Source: Peromyscus leucopus (lineage: Eukaryota > Chordata > Mammalia > Rodentia > Cricetidae). Taken from it: DNA of 64,000 bases. Position numbers and translations under genes: made by a program. This document shows positions 23,761-36,500 of the stretch, piece by piece (the first letter of the stretch is position 1; every line of letters begins with the position of its first letter). The stretch spans positions 117,914,629 to 117,978,628 of the forward strand of contig NC_051063.1 in NCBI RefSeq assembly GCF_004664715.2, read 5' to 3'. The notes beneath the pieces were generated by a model. It was given only the letters and a program-made list of their open reading frames with translations. It did not search any database and had not been told where the DNA came from.

Positions 23761-24697
23761 ATACTCCTCATTGTATTCAGTACAAGAACAAAACCAAAAA
23801 AAAAAAAAAAAAAAAAAGGATTGCAACTGCATCATTCAATCCAAAATAATTCAACAAATCTGAAATAATCCCTGATGGACATCCTTTGAGTTTTGTTTTC
23901 TTATTTATGCTAACTCATATCAAATTGATAATTAACATTATGCACTACAATGACCTTTGTTTACCAACACATTTCTGTGTGCCTAAACAAGATCCTTCAA
24001 TCTACCTTGCACAATAACATCCCATACTGTCCACCAGCTGTACAAACTTGAACAAGTTTTTGATTGGAGTCTGTTATATATCTGGGATGTGAAATCCCAC
24101 ATTTAATGTTTCCATATATCCTGGTCAGGCTCCATTGTAGATCCTGAATAGGAATGCTGCTGTTAATATCAGGGCAGGGATAACAAAGGAAATGTTGGAC
24201 AAATGATGTGCTGGGATTATATGATAAACAGTATGATATAGGGAAAGAATTTTGTCATCAGAGATATTGACTAGTACAAATTGAGGGAAATAACCCCCAG
24301 GCAACCTCAAGACCCATGCTATCCTTCTGTCTCAACAACTTGAAAGTATACACAAATATGCTGGGGGACACAGATGGTGTGGAATACCATGTCATTCTAG
24401 ATGTCACTTTTATAGGCCCAGGCATCCTGATAATAGCTAGGCAACTCAAGCTGTAAGCTAGGGACACATGACTCCTTTAAACACATTACTATATACAATA
24501 TTAAAGAAGTTTAATAAGAATCTTGAGTCCTTGATCAAAGAGAAAATATGGAGGATAAAATAGTACCCACAAGCTCATAAGATGGCTACAGCAACTGTGT
24601 ATTTTCTGCAAATCTCATGAAATCCTGAGCTCTATATAGAAGACACTGTTTTATCTAAGGAAACCAATTCATTTGCAGAATAAGTGATACTTTCCTA
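23760..24697. other. Segment present in block A, missing from block B
   Basis: About 0.95 kb has no counterpart in block B, where 'caaccaatgacattttttt' joins the flanks near 60340. It includes a 25-bp A run near 23793. No repeat ends were recognised, so a deletion in B is more likely than an insertion in A. Confidence 0.5.
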
Positions 24698-24769
24698 TGA
24701 CAATTTTGGTTTTAGCCAAAACATAGGAATTAGTGTGTAGTATCTTCAGAGGCCCTTCAAAGTAAGTGT

Positions 24770-25560
24770 CTAATGTAAGTAAAATAACTCAAATTTGGAG
24801 TGGGGGGTCCTAAACTAATAGCTATAATATATGCACAGATGACATGGTCCAGAAGTGCGTAGATCCAGTACCTGCTGCTTCCATCTATCTGAGCCTATAG
24901 GCACCTTCTCTTATTTGATTATGAAAACAATTGTCTCCTAATGTCCTCAAATTCTTCTGGCTCTTAGAATCTTTCTGCCTCCACTTGTGTGGAATTCTTT
25001 GAGCTCCGAGGGGAGGGATTTGATGTAGATCTACAACTTAGACTTTCTCTCTACTAAATATCTGGCTGTGGGTCTTTGTATCTTCTCCCTTTTTCTGCTG
25101 GAGGAAGCTTTTCTGAGGATGATTGAATCAGACACTGATCCAAAAAGATAGATCATCCATGGGAATCATTTTATTGGTTTTCTTTTTAGACCAGTAGTCT
25201 TTGGTTTTATCCCTGGTTTCAGTGCTATCTAGCCTCAGGTCCTTGACTATCCATTCAGTGATGAGTGTGAGTTCCATTGCAAGAAGTGGACCTTGGTCAA
25301 ATTAGACATTGGTCTGCTATTTCAAAAACTCCCCTGCCATCATTGCTCTAGCATATTTTGCAGGCAGGACACAATGTAGATCAAAGGACTCTTTATTTTA
25401 GGAGTGAATGGGTCGCTTACACTTATGCCCCTTTTGGGGATTTTTCCCCTGTTGGGTTGCCTTTTCCAACTTCAATGCAATAATTTTTTTCTTTACCTTA
25501 TTGATTTTTTTAATATTTGATTTTTAGCTCTTAGAAGCCTTTTTTCCTGATGAGAGGCAT
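24770..25560 (-). mobile_element. L1 3' UTR fragment, minus strand (block A)
   Basis: Reverse L1 3' UTR phrases ('ggctgtgggtctttgtatc', 'gctggaggaagc'). The paralogue is at about 60430-61150. Confidence 0.6.
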
Positions 25561-26510
25561 AAGTGCAATCGTTCTGAAAGGAAGCATAGGTGGAGAGAAA
25601 ACAGGAGGAATAGAGTGAGGGGAAATCATAATCAAGATACTTTGCATGAAAAATTATTCAAAAAAGAGAAGGAATAACTAGGAAAGACTAGTAAAAGATG
25701 TATGCATCCTAATGTAAAGTTCTACATCATCCCATAAAATATGTCATAAGTTATGGAATAGCTTCTGTTTTCTCATCATTTCTGAATTTCATTTATAATT
25801 ACTGTGCATAGTAGGACAAGATGACTCTTCTTTAATACTCAGGTTTTTATGGAAGAAAGAATTTTGAAATATAAGAGAATGTCTAAATTAGAGAACAATG
25901 TGTGTGTATGTGTTTTATGTAAATGTGCACATGTATGTAAATGAGTGTTTATGGGCAGGGGTATATGTAGTATGTGAAGGGCATGATAATAAAGAAGTAG
26001 GAAAATGAGAAAATTTCCTTTTCTTAACATTATGTTTTTAGTGAAATAGAATAATATCTGGCCCCTTTCCCTATCCTTCCTACAGTCACTGTCACTATTC
26101 ACAAGACCTGATTTTCAAGTTAAAATACTCTTAATTTTTTATTATTTTTGTTATATATCAATGTATATATGTCATGTAAACAAAAAATACTTGGTCCAAA
26201 AATGAACTAATTAATTTATGTAAATTCTTAATTATCCCATGTCAAATTAAAGTGAATCATCATTTAAATACATGGCTATACTCTCTCCACTGTAATGATT
26301 TAGTATGGAATACAACCTTACTGTATAATTCATACTGGAAAAGCTATATTAGTTGTTTTATATAAAATTCAGACTAATGCATAGCTATTATCCAATTCAA
26401 CACCAAGCATGGCTCTGAAGAAGGAAACCAGCTTTACAGATATAGTAATGTCAGGTCACCAAGTCCATGAGAACTAACATCTGGGCCAAATTTTAAAACT
26501 CTGATTTGTG
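25560..26510. other. 3' flank of V2R gene A
   Basis: Collinear with 61150-62210 behind gene B, with a short GT-rich tract near 25900. No other gene seen. Confidence 0.55.
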
Positions 26511-26511
26511 G

Positions 26512-26530
26512 TTTATTTTCTGCTTTTATT
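26512..26530 (-). promoter_or_regulatory. Candidate polyadenylation signals of V2R gene A
   Basis: Two AATAAA hexamers on the minus strand (26517-26512 and 26530-26525) lie about 95-110 bases past the stop codon. The distal one is kept at 62217-62212 behind gene B. Position and hexamer suit a short 3' UTR; no downstream element was tested. Confidence 0.4.
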
Positions 26531-26623
26531 CATGAGGCAAAGTACACATTTTGAGGTAAAATTTGAGAATACAATTGTCAGTGTAGTCTTGTTGGGAAGC
26601 ATGCTCTAACAATAAAGGGAAAT

Positions 26624-27543
26624 TTAATGAATATTTTCAATTTTAAAATGCAAATTTCCAAACTTTTGAAAAGAATTTCTCTCAGGTCTTAACAAAATAA
26701 CATAGCATTTTGGAGCAAAGATGCAAAGAAGCAGCCCTGCACTGGAGGCCAAGATACAGAACACCTCCACTGCCACCATAGCCTTGCCCTTGGTACTATG
26801 GTATACTGGGAGGAAGGTAACCCAGACACTACAGAACACCAGCATACTGAATGTCAGGTACTTTGCTTCATTGAATGTGTCAGGCAGATTCCTAGCCAAG
26901 AAAGCTACAGTGAAACTTCCCATGGCAATGGAGCCCAAGTATCCCAGAACACAATAGAAGGCAATAATTGACCCTTTGTTACAAACAATAAAAATGTAGT
27001 CTTTTTCAACATGTATGTCAACATCAACAAATGGTGGGGAAATTCCCAGCCAGATCCCACATAGAATCAGCTGAATCACAGTGCAAATTGGAATAATGAA
27101 GTTAGGTGCCCCTGACACCAGCAGCCACCTCATCCTTCTACCTGGAGTAGTAACCTTGAAGGCCAGTACTACTATAAATGTTTTGGCCAAGATAGTAGAA
27201 GCAGCCACAGTGAACACCACAGCAAATATGGTCTGCTGCATGAAGCATGTGGTCATATTGGGTTTGCCAATGAAGAGCAAGGAGCAGAGAAAGCAAAAGA
27301 TGAGGGAGATGAGTAGAACATAGCTCAGAGCTCGGTTGTTGGCCTTGACTGTGGGAGTGTCCTTGTGTTTCAAAAAGACACCCAGTACAAAAGCTGTGAG
27401 AATAGAAAAACACAGAGCCAAGCAGGCTATGGACATTCCCAAGAGGTCTTCATAACCCAGGAATGCCACTACTTTTTTGAGACAGTGATTTCCTTCAGGG
27501 TTGGCATAGTGATCATCAGGGCACTTCACACACTGATCCATGT
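26624..27543 (-). CDS. Vmn2r: V2R gene A exon 6: seven-transmembrane domain
   Basis: 920 bp ending at stop codon 26626-26624 (residues 546-851). The acceptor is CCTGTACCAG just before ACATGGATC. The reading frame also stays open upstream of the acceptor, but that part is intronic. It begins with DMDQCVKCPDDHYANPE and the last linker cysteines. Seven hydrophobic helices follow, including YVLLISLIFCFLCSLLFIG, RRMRWLLVSGAPN in loop 2, NEAKYLTFSMLVFC before helix 6, and a short basic cytoplasmic tail. These are family-A V2R signatures. About 22 residues of 306 differ from the gene B exon at 62323-63242. Confidence 0.96.
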
Positions 27544-30500
27544 CTGGTACAGGAATAAATGTATCATCAGGTTCAATATTTCTTGGTATTTTACAGGGCA
27601 TATTAAATTAATGCATTAAAATTCTTCTGAATTTTTTTGAGGTAGACAGAAAGTTATTTTTTATTTAAGAATTAATAGCAACAACAATCTAATATTATAA
27701 TGCACAGCTTTTAATATCTGTCATTACATCCAATACTTTTTAGTGGTTTTCCAGAATTAATTAACATGTGACAGAATATTGTGTACACAATAAAACACCT
27801 TACTGAGTACAATATAGAAACACATACTTATTCTTAACAATTCAGTCGATTATAAAGTACAAAATCATAAAACAAGTTCTTCCATTGATACTTTTGTCTT
27901 TCTATCAACTGCAAGGCAAGTATTACATACCAGTGCCCTTTTGTAACTGTTTGTGTACTGAAACATGAACAACCCCATATATTGCTTATAAGAATGCATG
28001 CATAATGTCAGGGAAAGCAGAAGATTCAGGAACCATTTACCACCTAAAGTCTCTACATGTTAAATGTATCCCATTTATTATTAGGTTTCTTATGTATTTT
28101 GGCTTTAAACAGAATCTACCATTTTACTAATTTCTGTAAGTTTGGACCATAATAGAAAAAAAATTTTGAGAAGAAAATATGAAGGTGATATATTCCATAT
28201 TTTTAAATTAAACAAATGTATTCATTTATTTCACTTCCAGACCACAGTTCCCCTTCCCTTCTCTAGTCCCATTTCTTTCCCACAGCTCTCCTCTACATCC
28301 CCCAATCCATGTCTCCTCTGTTTCTCTTCAGAAAGGGGCATGCCTTCCATGGGTACCAAGGAAGCTTGGCATATCAAGATGAGGTAGGACAAGGCTCCGC
28401 CCCTAAGGACATAGATAAAGAACACAATAAAGGATAGAAGTTCTCTTCCACCCATATCATGTGATTTATAACATCACATTTTCAACTGCATTCAATTGAA
28501 TGATAACCAGAGCAAACTTTAAAGTAACAATATTACTCTTATTATGAGTCTTTCCAGTCATGACTGTATATCCTTACCAATTACTTTTGTTCTGTCCTAT
28601 TTTAATATGTGATATTATCCAAAAAATTGGACCAGTACATTCATATTCTTTTATATTGCTAATTATTTTATAATAATTATTTGCTATAAATATTTTATTT
28701 TTATTATTTTAAAATATACATAAGCAGTTACCAATTTTCAAATACTAGTATATTAAATTTATTTTCAATTAAAGTTAATATATGTAAAACATAGATTTCA
28801 TCAATTTATTTTCTACTTAGTATTCCATGAAACTGTTTTTCCCATTATTCACTTGGTCCTCTACAAAATGTTTAATATTTCAATTGAATTATTTGTATGT
28901 AAACTCTTCATGAATTCCCATGCTAATGATGCTTAAGCTATTTAGCACAATTTACATTCTCTTTGCAGATAAAATAAAAGAGCAATTTTATTTTTTAGGT
29001 TTGTGTTATTACTCTCAAAAAATTAATTCCTTTTTTTCAGTTATCTGCTATGGTAGTTATAACATCACTATTAAATTGTTCCCTGGGTGCCTTTTCTCTA
29101 AAAAGATATCCCCACCTATGCAGTCTGAAAAATTTACATGAATACTTGTTTTCAATATTGAAATATTAAAAAAAGTGTTTCATTTTGGAATTCTACATGT
29201 TGTCTATAAACTCACCTGTGGACTAGTCTATTAATGAAAATACAACCAAACAAATGACAGCATGATCTACATTAGACACATGAGAAAATACATGTCTCTT
29301 AATCAGGAGACATCATCAACGATCATCTACAAATTATCACATCTCACATATACTATGTAAATAAGAATGTGCAGATTCCATGTCTTAGGAAAGAAGAAAA
29401 AATAAATATATTATGAAGGACTAGATTCCTGGCTAAGATAAATGCTACAGTGATATTTAGTACTTTAAATCAGTTTCCAAATAAAATTAATACATGAATA
29501 GGTGCTGGAGTAATGATTCAAAAATGTGTCTCAGGTCATGGGTTGTGATGCTCAAAGGCAGGATTGCTGCTCATTTGACTACATGATGAATTTTATCTTT
29601 TCAATTCCCAGAAAGTGTCATTGAGACAACAGAAATTTACCAATCTAATGAACCTGTTGGTATGTTGTATATTTACCTGACACATTGGAAATCTCATTTT
29701 CTGGGCAAGGGATGCAATCAAAACAGCAGACAGCCTTTCCCTGCTGAGGGGATTTTCTGAATCCTGGACTGCAAGGCACGCTGCATATTGAGGATGGAAT
29801 CTGAGAAAAATAACAAATGTTATATAATGAAAAAGTCTGATCTACTTGGGAATAGTGATAGAAATTTAGAACACGGTACTATTGAAAAACACCCTTTTAC
29901 AAATATGCAAATAAATTAAAAAGTAGCATTTATTTTATATTGTAGTTATATATCATAGATGCATTGTGATTTATATAATGATAAACTTGTATGTATATAT
30001 GCATGTTTATATTTAATCAATATTTATGTATCTATTACATGCATAGACATCTAAATATGTAGCTATGATGTTGGAAGACATTGCTGTCTGGTAAATATCA
30101 AAGCCTCCCCATGGCCTGGCAGCTTATCTCAAAAGCTCCATAACATGTGTTTCCCTTCCTCTAGAAGAATTTCCTGCCCCTACCTGTCCTTTTATTGGGA
30201 ATGTACCTGAGCCTGTAACTGAAAAGCTGTCTAAAACCAGAAGCCTGTCTCTAAAGCAGATGCTGATTCATCTTTGGCTTGAACTTTGGCACAGATTGCT
30301 TCTAGAACATTTGTGCTAGGAGTTCTGCTATAGAACACTCCTGCCACATACTAAGGCTTGTGATGATGACAGTTTGCCACTTAATGCAAATTATTGTTTG
30401 TCCCCAGTCTCCCCAGTCTAATATATTCCTTATATTCTAGAATACAGTTGAGCTGATTCATCAAAGTCTGTCTTCTGAAGAGCTGTCTCTGCTCATGCTC

Positions 30501-33500
30501 AAGTGCCATGTACAAACTGTCTGTCAGAGCTACTGACTTGGCCCTCTCAACCTTGTGGCCAACAAGCCAAGAGGAAAAGAAGACCCCTCACAAATTATGA
30601 ATATTCATACTACTGAAATAAAATGTGTCCTGAAAGAAAAATCTAGAAATGTATGAAATAAGTTAATGACTATATTTGAAAATACTCTATCTCAGGAGGG
30701 TGCTGAAGGAAACTTGGAGATTTTGGTTACTTATGTTGCTTGTACAGTTGTTCAAGTAAGTCCAACAAACCTGACTAAAGTCTTTGTTCCACTTTATCAT
30801 CTCTTCAGACATATACAATTGTTGTCCATGTAGCAAATGTTTGGAAAACTTTCCTATTTTCACCTTAAGGCCAAGATTAGGCAAAAACTCAATGCTATAG
30901 TGAATGTCATACTCCACATCTTGGTTTACTTTCTGATTCATGTTCACTTGGTCTCCAACAGGGTTTATAAATTGTATGTTCTTCAGGAAATGGACCATCT
31001 GAAACATTTATTATGTTAGTTTCAAGTATGCCTACACATTAGAAGAAATATTTAGAAGTGTAGATTGCCACTAATTATAATTAATCTGTCTAGAAATGTG
31101 ACTTAATACCAATTACTCATATAGTAGATGGAAAAATCCAAATATGGATAATAACAACAATATGATTTGGAAATACCAGCTTCTCACTGATGTTAATTAT
31201 TTAACACTTGCCCACCTGAATGATATTCCTGGAGAGTAGACAGGTATTACCCACATTATTTCTTCTAAATGTTACCTGATAATTAGCTAAGGAATTGAGG
31301 TTCTTGGTATGTTAAAAAAGTGTTGAAGAATTACTTGCTGTTATTTAGAATCTATTCACTTAATTGCTGACCAACATTTTGATCACTTACAAGGACATTC
31401 AGCTTTTTGTTGGCTTTCAAATTTTCATGGAAAGAAATACATTACTATTTCAAATATGAAAAGCATGTACATGTGGAAGAAATATTATGGGAAACATTCT
31501 TGGTATAGATCATGAATATCTGTCTGAGTGTCAGTGTTGGCTGGATTAATTACCATAAACAATAAATTTCCCATGAAATTCTATCTAAGGGTACACAATT
31601 GTTGTGTAAAATAGAAATGATCATGGAATTATTGGAGAGAACCTACATTATCTATTATGAAATTATATTTATGACACTACATTACATTCATTGAAAAACA
31701 TATTACCTGCCAAGAGTCAAACTCCAGTTTTTTCCCAGAATACTTTGACAATGTATCTACTTCTTGTAGCAGCATCTTATGGAGTGCATGGGCCACAGCA
31801 TACACAGTATTGTATAGGACATAACCTGTACCACTCACAGACATTTCAAAATGTTGCTGGAATAGCCACTGCTGTCGTTTTTCTATTGAGCAATTCTTAA
31901 AGTACATAGACTTAAATGATGTCAGAGAACAATTAAAATAAATCCACCATAATTTGGCAGAGGAAAATGGATTACTATACCTGGAATCATGTACTGTCTC
32001 AATAAATGTTCCAAAACCAGATAATTCAGAGAAGTGAAGTAAAAATATAAAGGTCCCATAGAAGGAATCAAGAAGTAATCTTCCATTATGTGTGATCATA
32101 TCCCACTGGGAAGTGGTGACCCAGATCCTCTTAAGGTTTGATAATCTGTAGAGTCTAAGGTTAAGTTGCAGATGAGAGTCTTTGTCTCCATAAATGATAA
32201 CAACTTTGGCTGATGATGCTGTGATCTCATTATAATAGATGTTTGTATTTTTCTGGAATAATATTTTATCTTCCATAATAATATGCACAAAGGCTAAGCA
32301 CACACTGTTTCTTTGCATCTCTCTTCTCAATTCTGAGAGAAATTCAAGACCTAGGTCATCATCTGAAATGATTGCTCCAACCCAGTTCCATCTGAAATAT
32401 ACCACCAAAGACACCATGGACAAAGCCAGAGATGTGTCCTTAGGAGCCATCTGGTAGAGATGTGGAAACTGTTCATGGCTGCTCAGGACAGGGTGAAATG
32501 GTCCATAGTAAAGCTGAAAGACAATGAATTGAAGAAGGTAGAATACATATTGATCAGTCTAAAACTAATTATGTCATCATAAGCTGAAAATATTAGGGCA
32601 TGTGTATTTTCATCTCATTAAATTTTATGTAATTTCTTGTGAATATCTTAAAAAGTACAGATGAGCTAAGTCTGCTACTGAAATACTTCAAATTTCTCCT
32701 TGTCCTTGGGTCTATTTATGCTAAAGTACTGGTATATGTCAATGCTTTATCAGTATATATGCTTAGAATTCTATGCATCAAAATGCACACATACATACTT
32801 TTTTTTCTTTAATCAGCCTTGGTATCTGAAAATCAGGATGAAAGAAGACAATGTTTCATTAAAACTAACTCATCCATGCTTACCTCTGGTTTATTTGTCA
32901 TGTGCAGGAGTGGTCCAAGCATAGCAGATGATAACCATATTGGACCTGTAAGTGTGATTAAATATCTTCTCTGATTTATACAGTAGTAGTTAGGAAGAAA
33001 TTCACCTAATTTTGTGGATAAACTATTCATTCTCCAATCATCCAGGAGGTTACATTCAACTTTAACTAACAGAGAAATGTTGGGTAAAATGTGAGGGTCT
33101 TTGTTGATACTTTCAAGAGCAAAATAAAGAGCCAAAATCAAGTGAATATTCTTATATGTCAACCTGAAAAGAGAGCAAACAGATCATTAGAGATGGGGCT
33201 CCAAATGTAACATTAAATTAAATGAGTAGGGTTTGTTGGGTTTTTTTTTTTTTGAGTCAGATTTTCTCTCTGTAGTTTTGGTGCCTGTTCTTGATCTCTT
33301 TCAGTATCTCAGTAGACTGGTCTGGCCTCAAACACACTGATATCAGCCGGGCTCTGCCTCCCTAATGCAGTGTGTCTGCCCAGCCTTAAAAATAGTTTTC
33401 ATGTATTTAATGCTTGTTTTTCCAATTGTAATGGAGACACAAGCCCTGTCACTGTGCTGTTTGAGAACATGAATTCCCTGGGATTAAATAAAAATTCTTA

Positions 33501-36500
33501 AAAGTTTAGGAGGTGGATCTCACTCATGTGGGATGCTTTGATTTTGAATTTTCATACAGCTTTATTTCTTTGTCTGTGTGCATGGTGAGAAGAAGATCTT
33601 AAAAGACATTGAACCTGCTTATTCCTGTATTGTATAATTATAGTAAATACCATAAATGTAAAATAGATGGATTTTATCTTTTACCCAGACTGTGATAGAT
33701 TTTTACAGTGAAGCAACTGTTGACAATGCCCTGACTTAGTTATGAATATAAAGAATGGGTAACAAAATATATCCATTTGTATCACCATTGCTGGGAACCT
33801 TTAAATTTATAAGCAATAAGCATAATTTCTTTTACTTTTTCTTTGCATTTCACACACCTTTGTCCTTTTCCATTCTATTTTATGCTCTATAATCTTCAAT
33901 GAATATTATTGTTTATAACAATGACCATTTATTACAAAGAATAAACCGTCTCCACATGGGCCCTTGCTGTGGGATGTCTTTATGCATGTTCTGAATATGT
34001 ATTGCTCTGAGTGGTTGATAAGTACAGTCGTTTGACCTATGGTAAGTCAGGTTATAGCTAGGTGAAAATTTGAAGAGAAAGACAGGAAGAAGAAAGGCAG
34101 AGAGGAAAAGACTATATCCTGCCATCCAGAGAGCAACATGTAATGGCACACAGGTAAAGCCGACAGAACACAGGGTGACATATAGATTAATATAAATGTG
34201 CTGAGTTTAGATATAAGAACTAGCTTATAAGAAAATTGAGTCATACATCATGGCCATACAATTCATAATTAATATAAGCCTCTATGTGTTTAGTTGATTC
34301 TGAGTGACTGAGGCACCAGGCAGGACACAGAAAACTGCCAGCTACAGCCCCTTAGGTTTTGATGAACAATTTATTTTTTATTTGTTCATCTGAACATGCT
34401 AGTTTTATTTCTAGATTCCTGTTGGTTTGTGCTAATTATCAAAACATTGTCCTTCTCTAATATCTTAACTTTTAATCTCCATGCAAATCCTCTGATATCA
34501 ATAGTGGAGAGGGTGAGTGAACTGGCTTACATCAGTAATGATATTGGTCAATACCCTAACTGTCAGCATAGAGCCTTCATCTAGTAACTGATAGAAGCAG
34601 ATGCAGAGATCCACAGCCAAGTACCAGGCTGAGCTCCAAGCATCCAGATGAAGACAGAGAAGAAGGGTTCCTTGAGCAAAGGGCATCAAGATCATAATGG
34701 GGAAATGTACAGAGCCTACTCGTGGGAACTCATGAACTGTGGACCAATAGCTGCGGATCCTCCATCGGACTGGATTAGGCCCTCTGCATAGGCAAGGGAG
34801 TTGTGTAGGTTTACCTGCTTAAGGACTCCCCCCCCCACCCGATTGTGAGATCAAGATCCAACGCTGGTGCATCTGTGGGCTTTTTCGAGCCCAGTGTTTC
34901 TGGTGAGATACTTTACACAGCCTTCGTGCAGGGGGAGGTTTTTGGACCTGCCACAACTGAGTGTACTAGGCTCTGCTGACTCCTCTTTAGAGGCCTTGTC
35001 TTGGAGGGGTTGAATTGGGGCCTCTGTTGGGGCAGAAGGCTGGAGGATGTGAAGAGGTAGGAGAGGAGATCTGTGGTTGATATGAAAATGAATAGAAAAT
35101 TTCTTAATAAGAAAATCATATGTAACAATTTGTTAAAATTTTGTTTCATTGTCTGTTTTCCTTTATTGTTTCAGCTTTTGTTTCCTCTTGTGTATATTCT
35201 ATTGCTTTAGGACAATGTTCCATATCTGAGTGCTCTAGCCTATTCTGTTGCTCTACAGCTAGTAATCAATTGAATGAATAGTATATTTGCCCTAGAATTT
35301 GTGGTTCTAATGCTTGAAAATTTTTACTATGAAGTTTTCTATTCTTTTATTTCTTAAAGTTTTCTGTTGAATTCAGAAATAACCAAGCCTGAATTGTTTT
35401 TTAGTGCTCTGCCATTTGGGTTGGATTTTATTGATATATGGGTATTTCCAGTTTTAAATTTGAATACTCTAGTTCAAGCAACAAATTTACTATTCTATGA
35501 CATTAATATCTAAAATTGCTAAAATCATTTTTTTCCAAATAAAGTTTCAGAATTTATAATTCTTATTCTTATGGATTCAAGTCATCAATTTCCATGAACT
35601 CTTACTATCCATTCATCTTTCATTTAAAAGTTTCCATATCATATCTTTGACCAATTAGTGATTTACATACATTTAAAAAATCATTTTCACATTTCCTAAT
35701 ATGATTGATCACCAGTTCTCGATTTTCATTTTAATCCATGGACAATCTGGAGTGTAAGTAAATATTATTTCCCCTTCAATTCATAACATTGCCTTCTGCT
35801 CCAAAGCATGAATGTGATAAGGTACTGTCAAACTTGAATGCTGTTTGTTTTCTAGACCAAAATTTTGTTCCCACTATTTGTTTATAAGCTAAAAAAATTC
35901 CTTTAACATCAAGATTTCTATTGGTTATTCCCTAATGGGATTATCCTCATTTCTTATCTAGTTCCTTTCCTCTGTGTTTTTAGGTATCTCTTGCTTTATT
36001 TGCAGTCATGAATTTGCTGATTTATGTAAAACCTTTATACATACATAACAGAAACAATCTAGACACAAATCACATTCACCACAGAAAAAAATGGTCAAGT
36101 ATAGATTAATATTGGCCATTAATTAATTCTTTTAAGGGAAGACTCAGTTTTCTTTACGAGTATGACCCATAGTGGATCATTAATTTCCCAGTGGAAGGAC
36201 TCATGTGCAAAATTAATCAGAAGCACAAAATATACTTGGTGGCTTAATTAAAAGAGTGGTGAAGGAGAGGAGCAATTATTGTCAAATTACATTATACCAA
36301 ACTCTTAACCAACTAATAAAAATTGTGCTTTATGCAATTAGCTTCAAATCATGACAGTTTTATATTAGTTCACAATTTTGGAGATTTAACTTTATGTGAA
36401 TGCAGTTAAATTGTTATTCCTGGCAGCACCATGCACCTAGGTTGGAAAGAGTGAAGGCCAAAGCATTTATATCATGTCTTGAGTAAACAAAATAGTAGAA

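Noticed and set aside
27081..27323. 80-codon plus-strand frame opposite the seven-helix exon, also at 62780-63022
   Set aside because: Conserved only because it is the antisense of a conserved V2R exon.
27544..27601. In-frame extension of V2R exon 6 upstream to an ATG at 27601 (and 63300 in gene B)
   Set aside because: V2R exon 6 begins at the CCAG acceptor at 27544-27547 in phase with exon 5; the upstream codons are intronic and differ more between the two copies.
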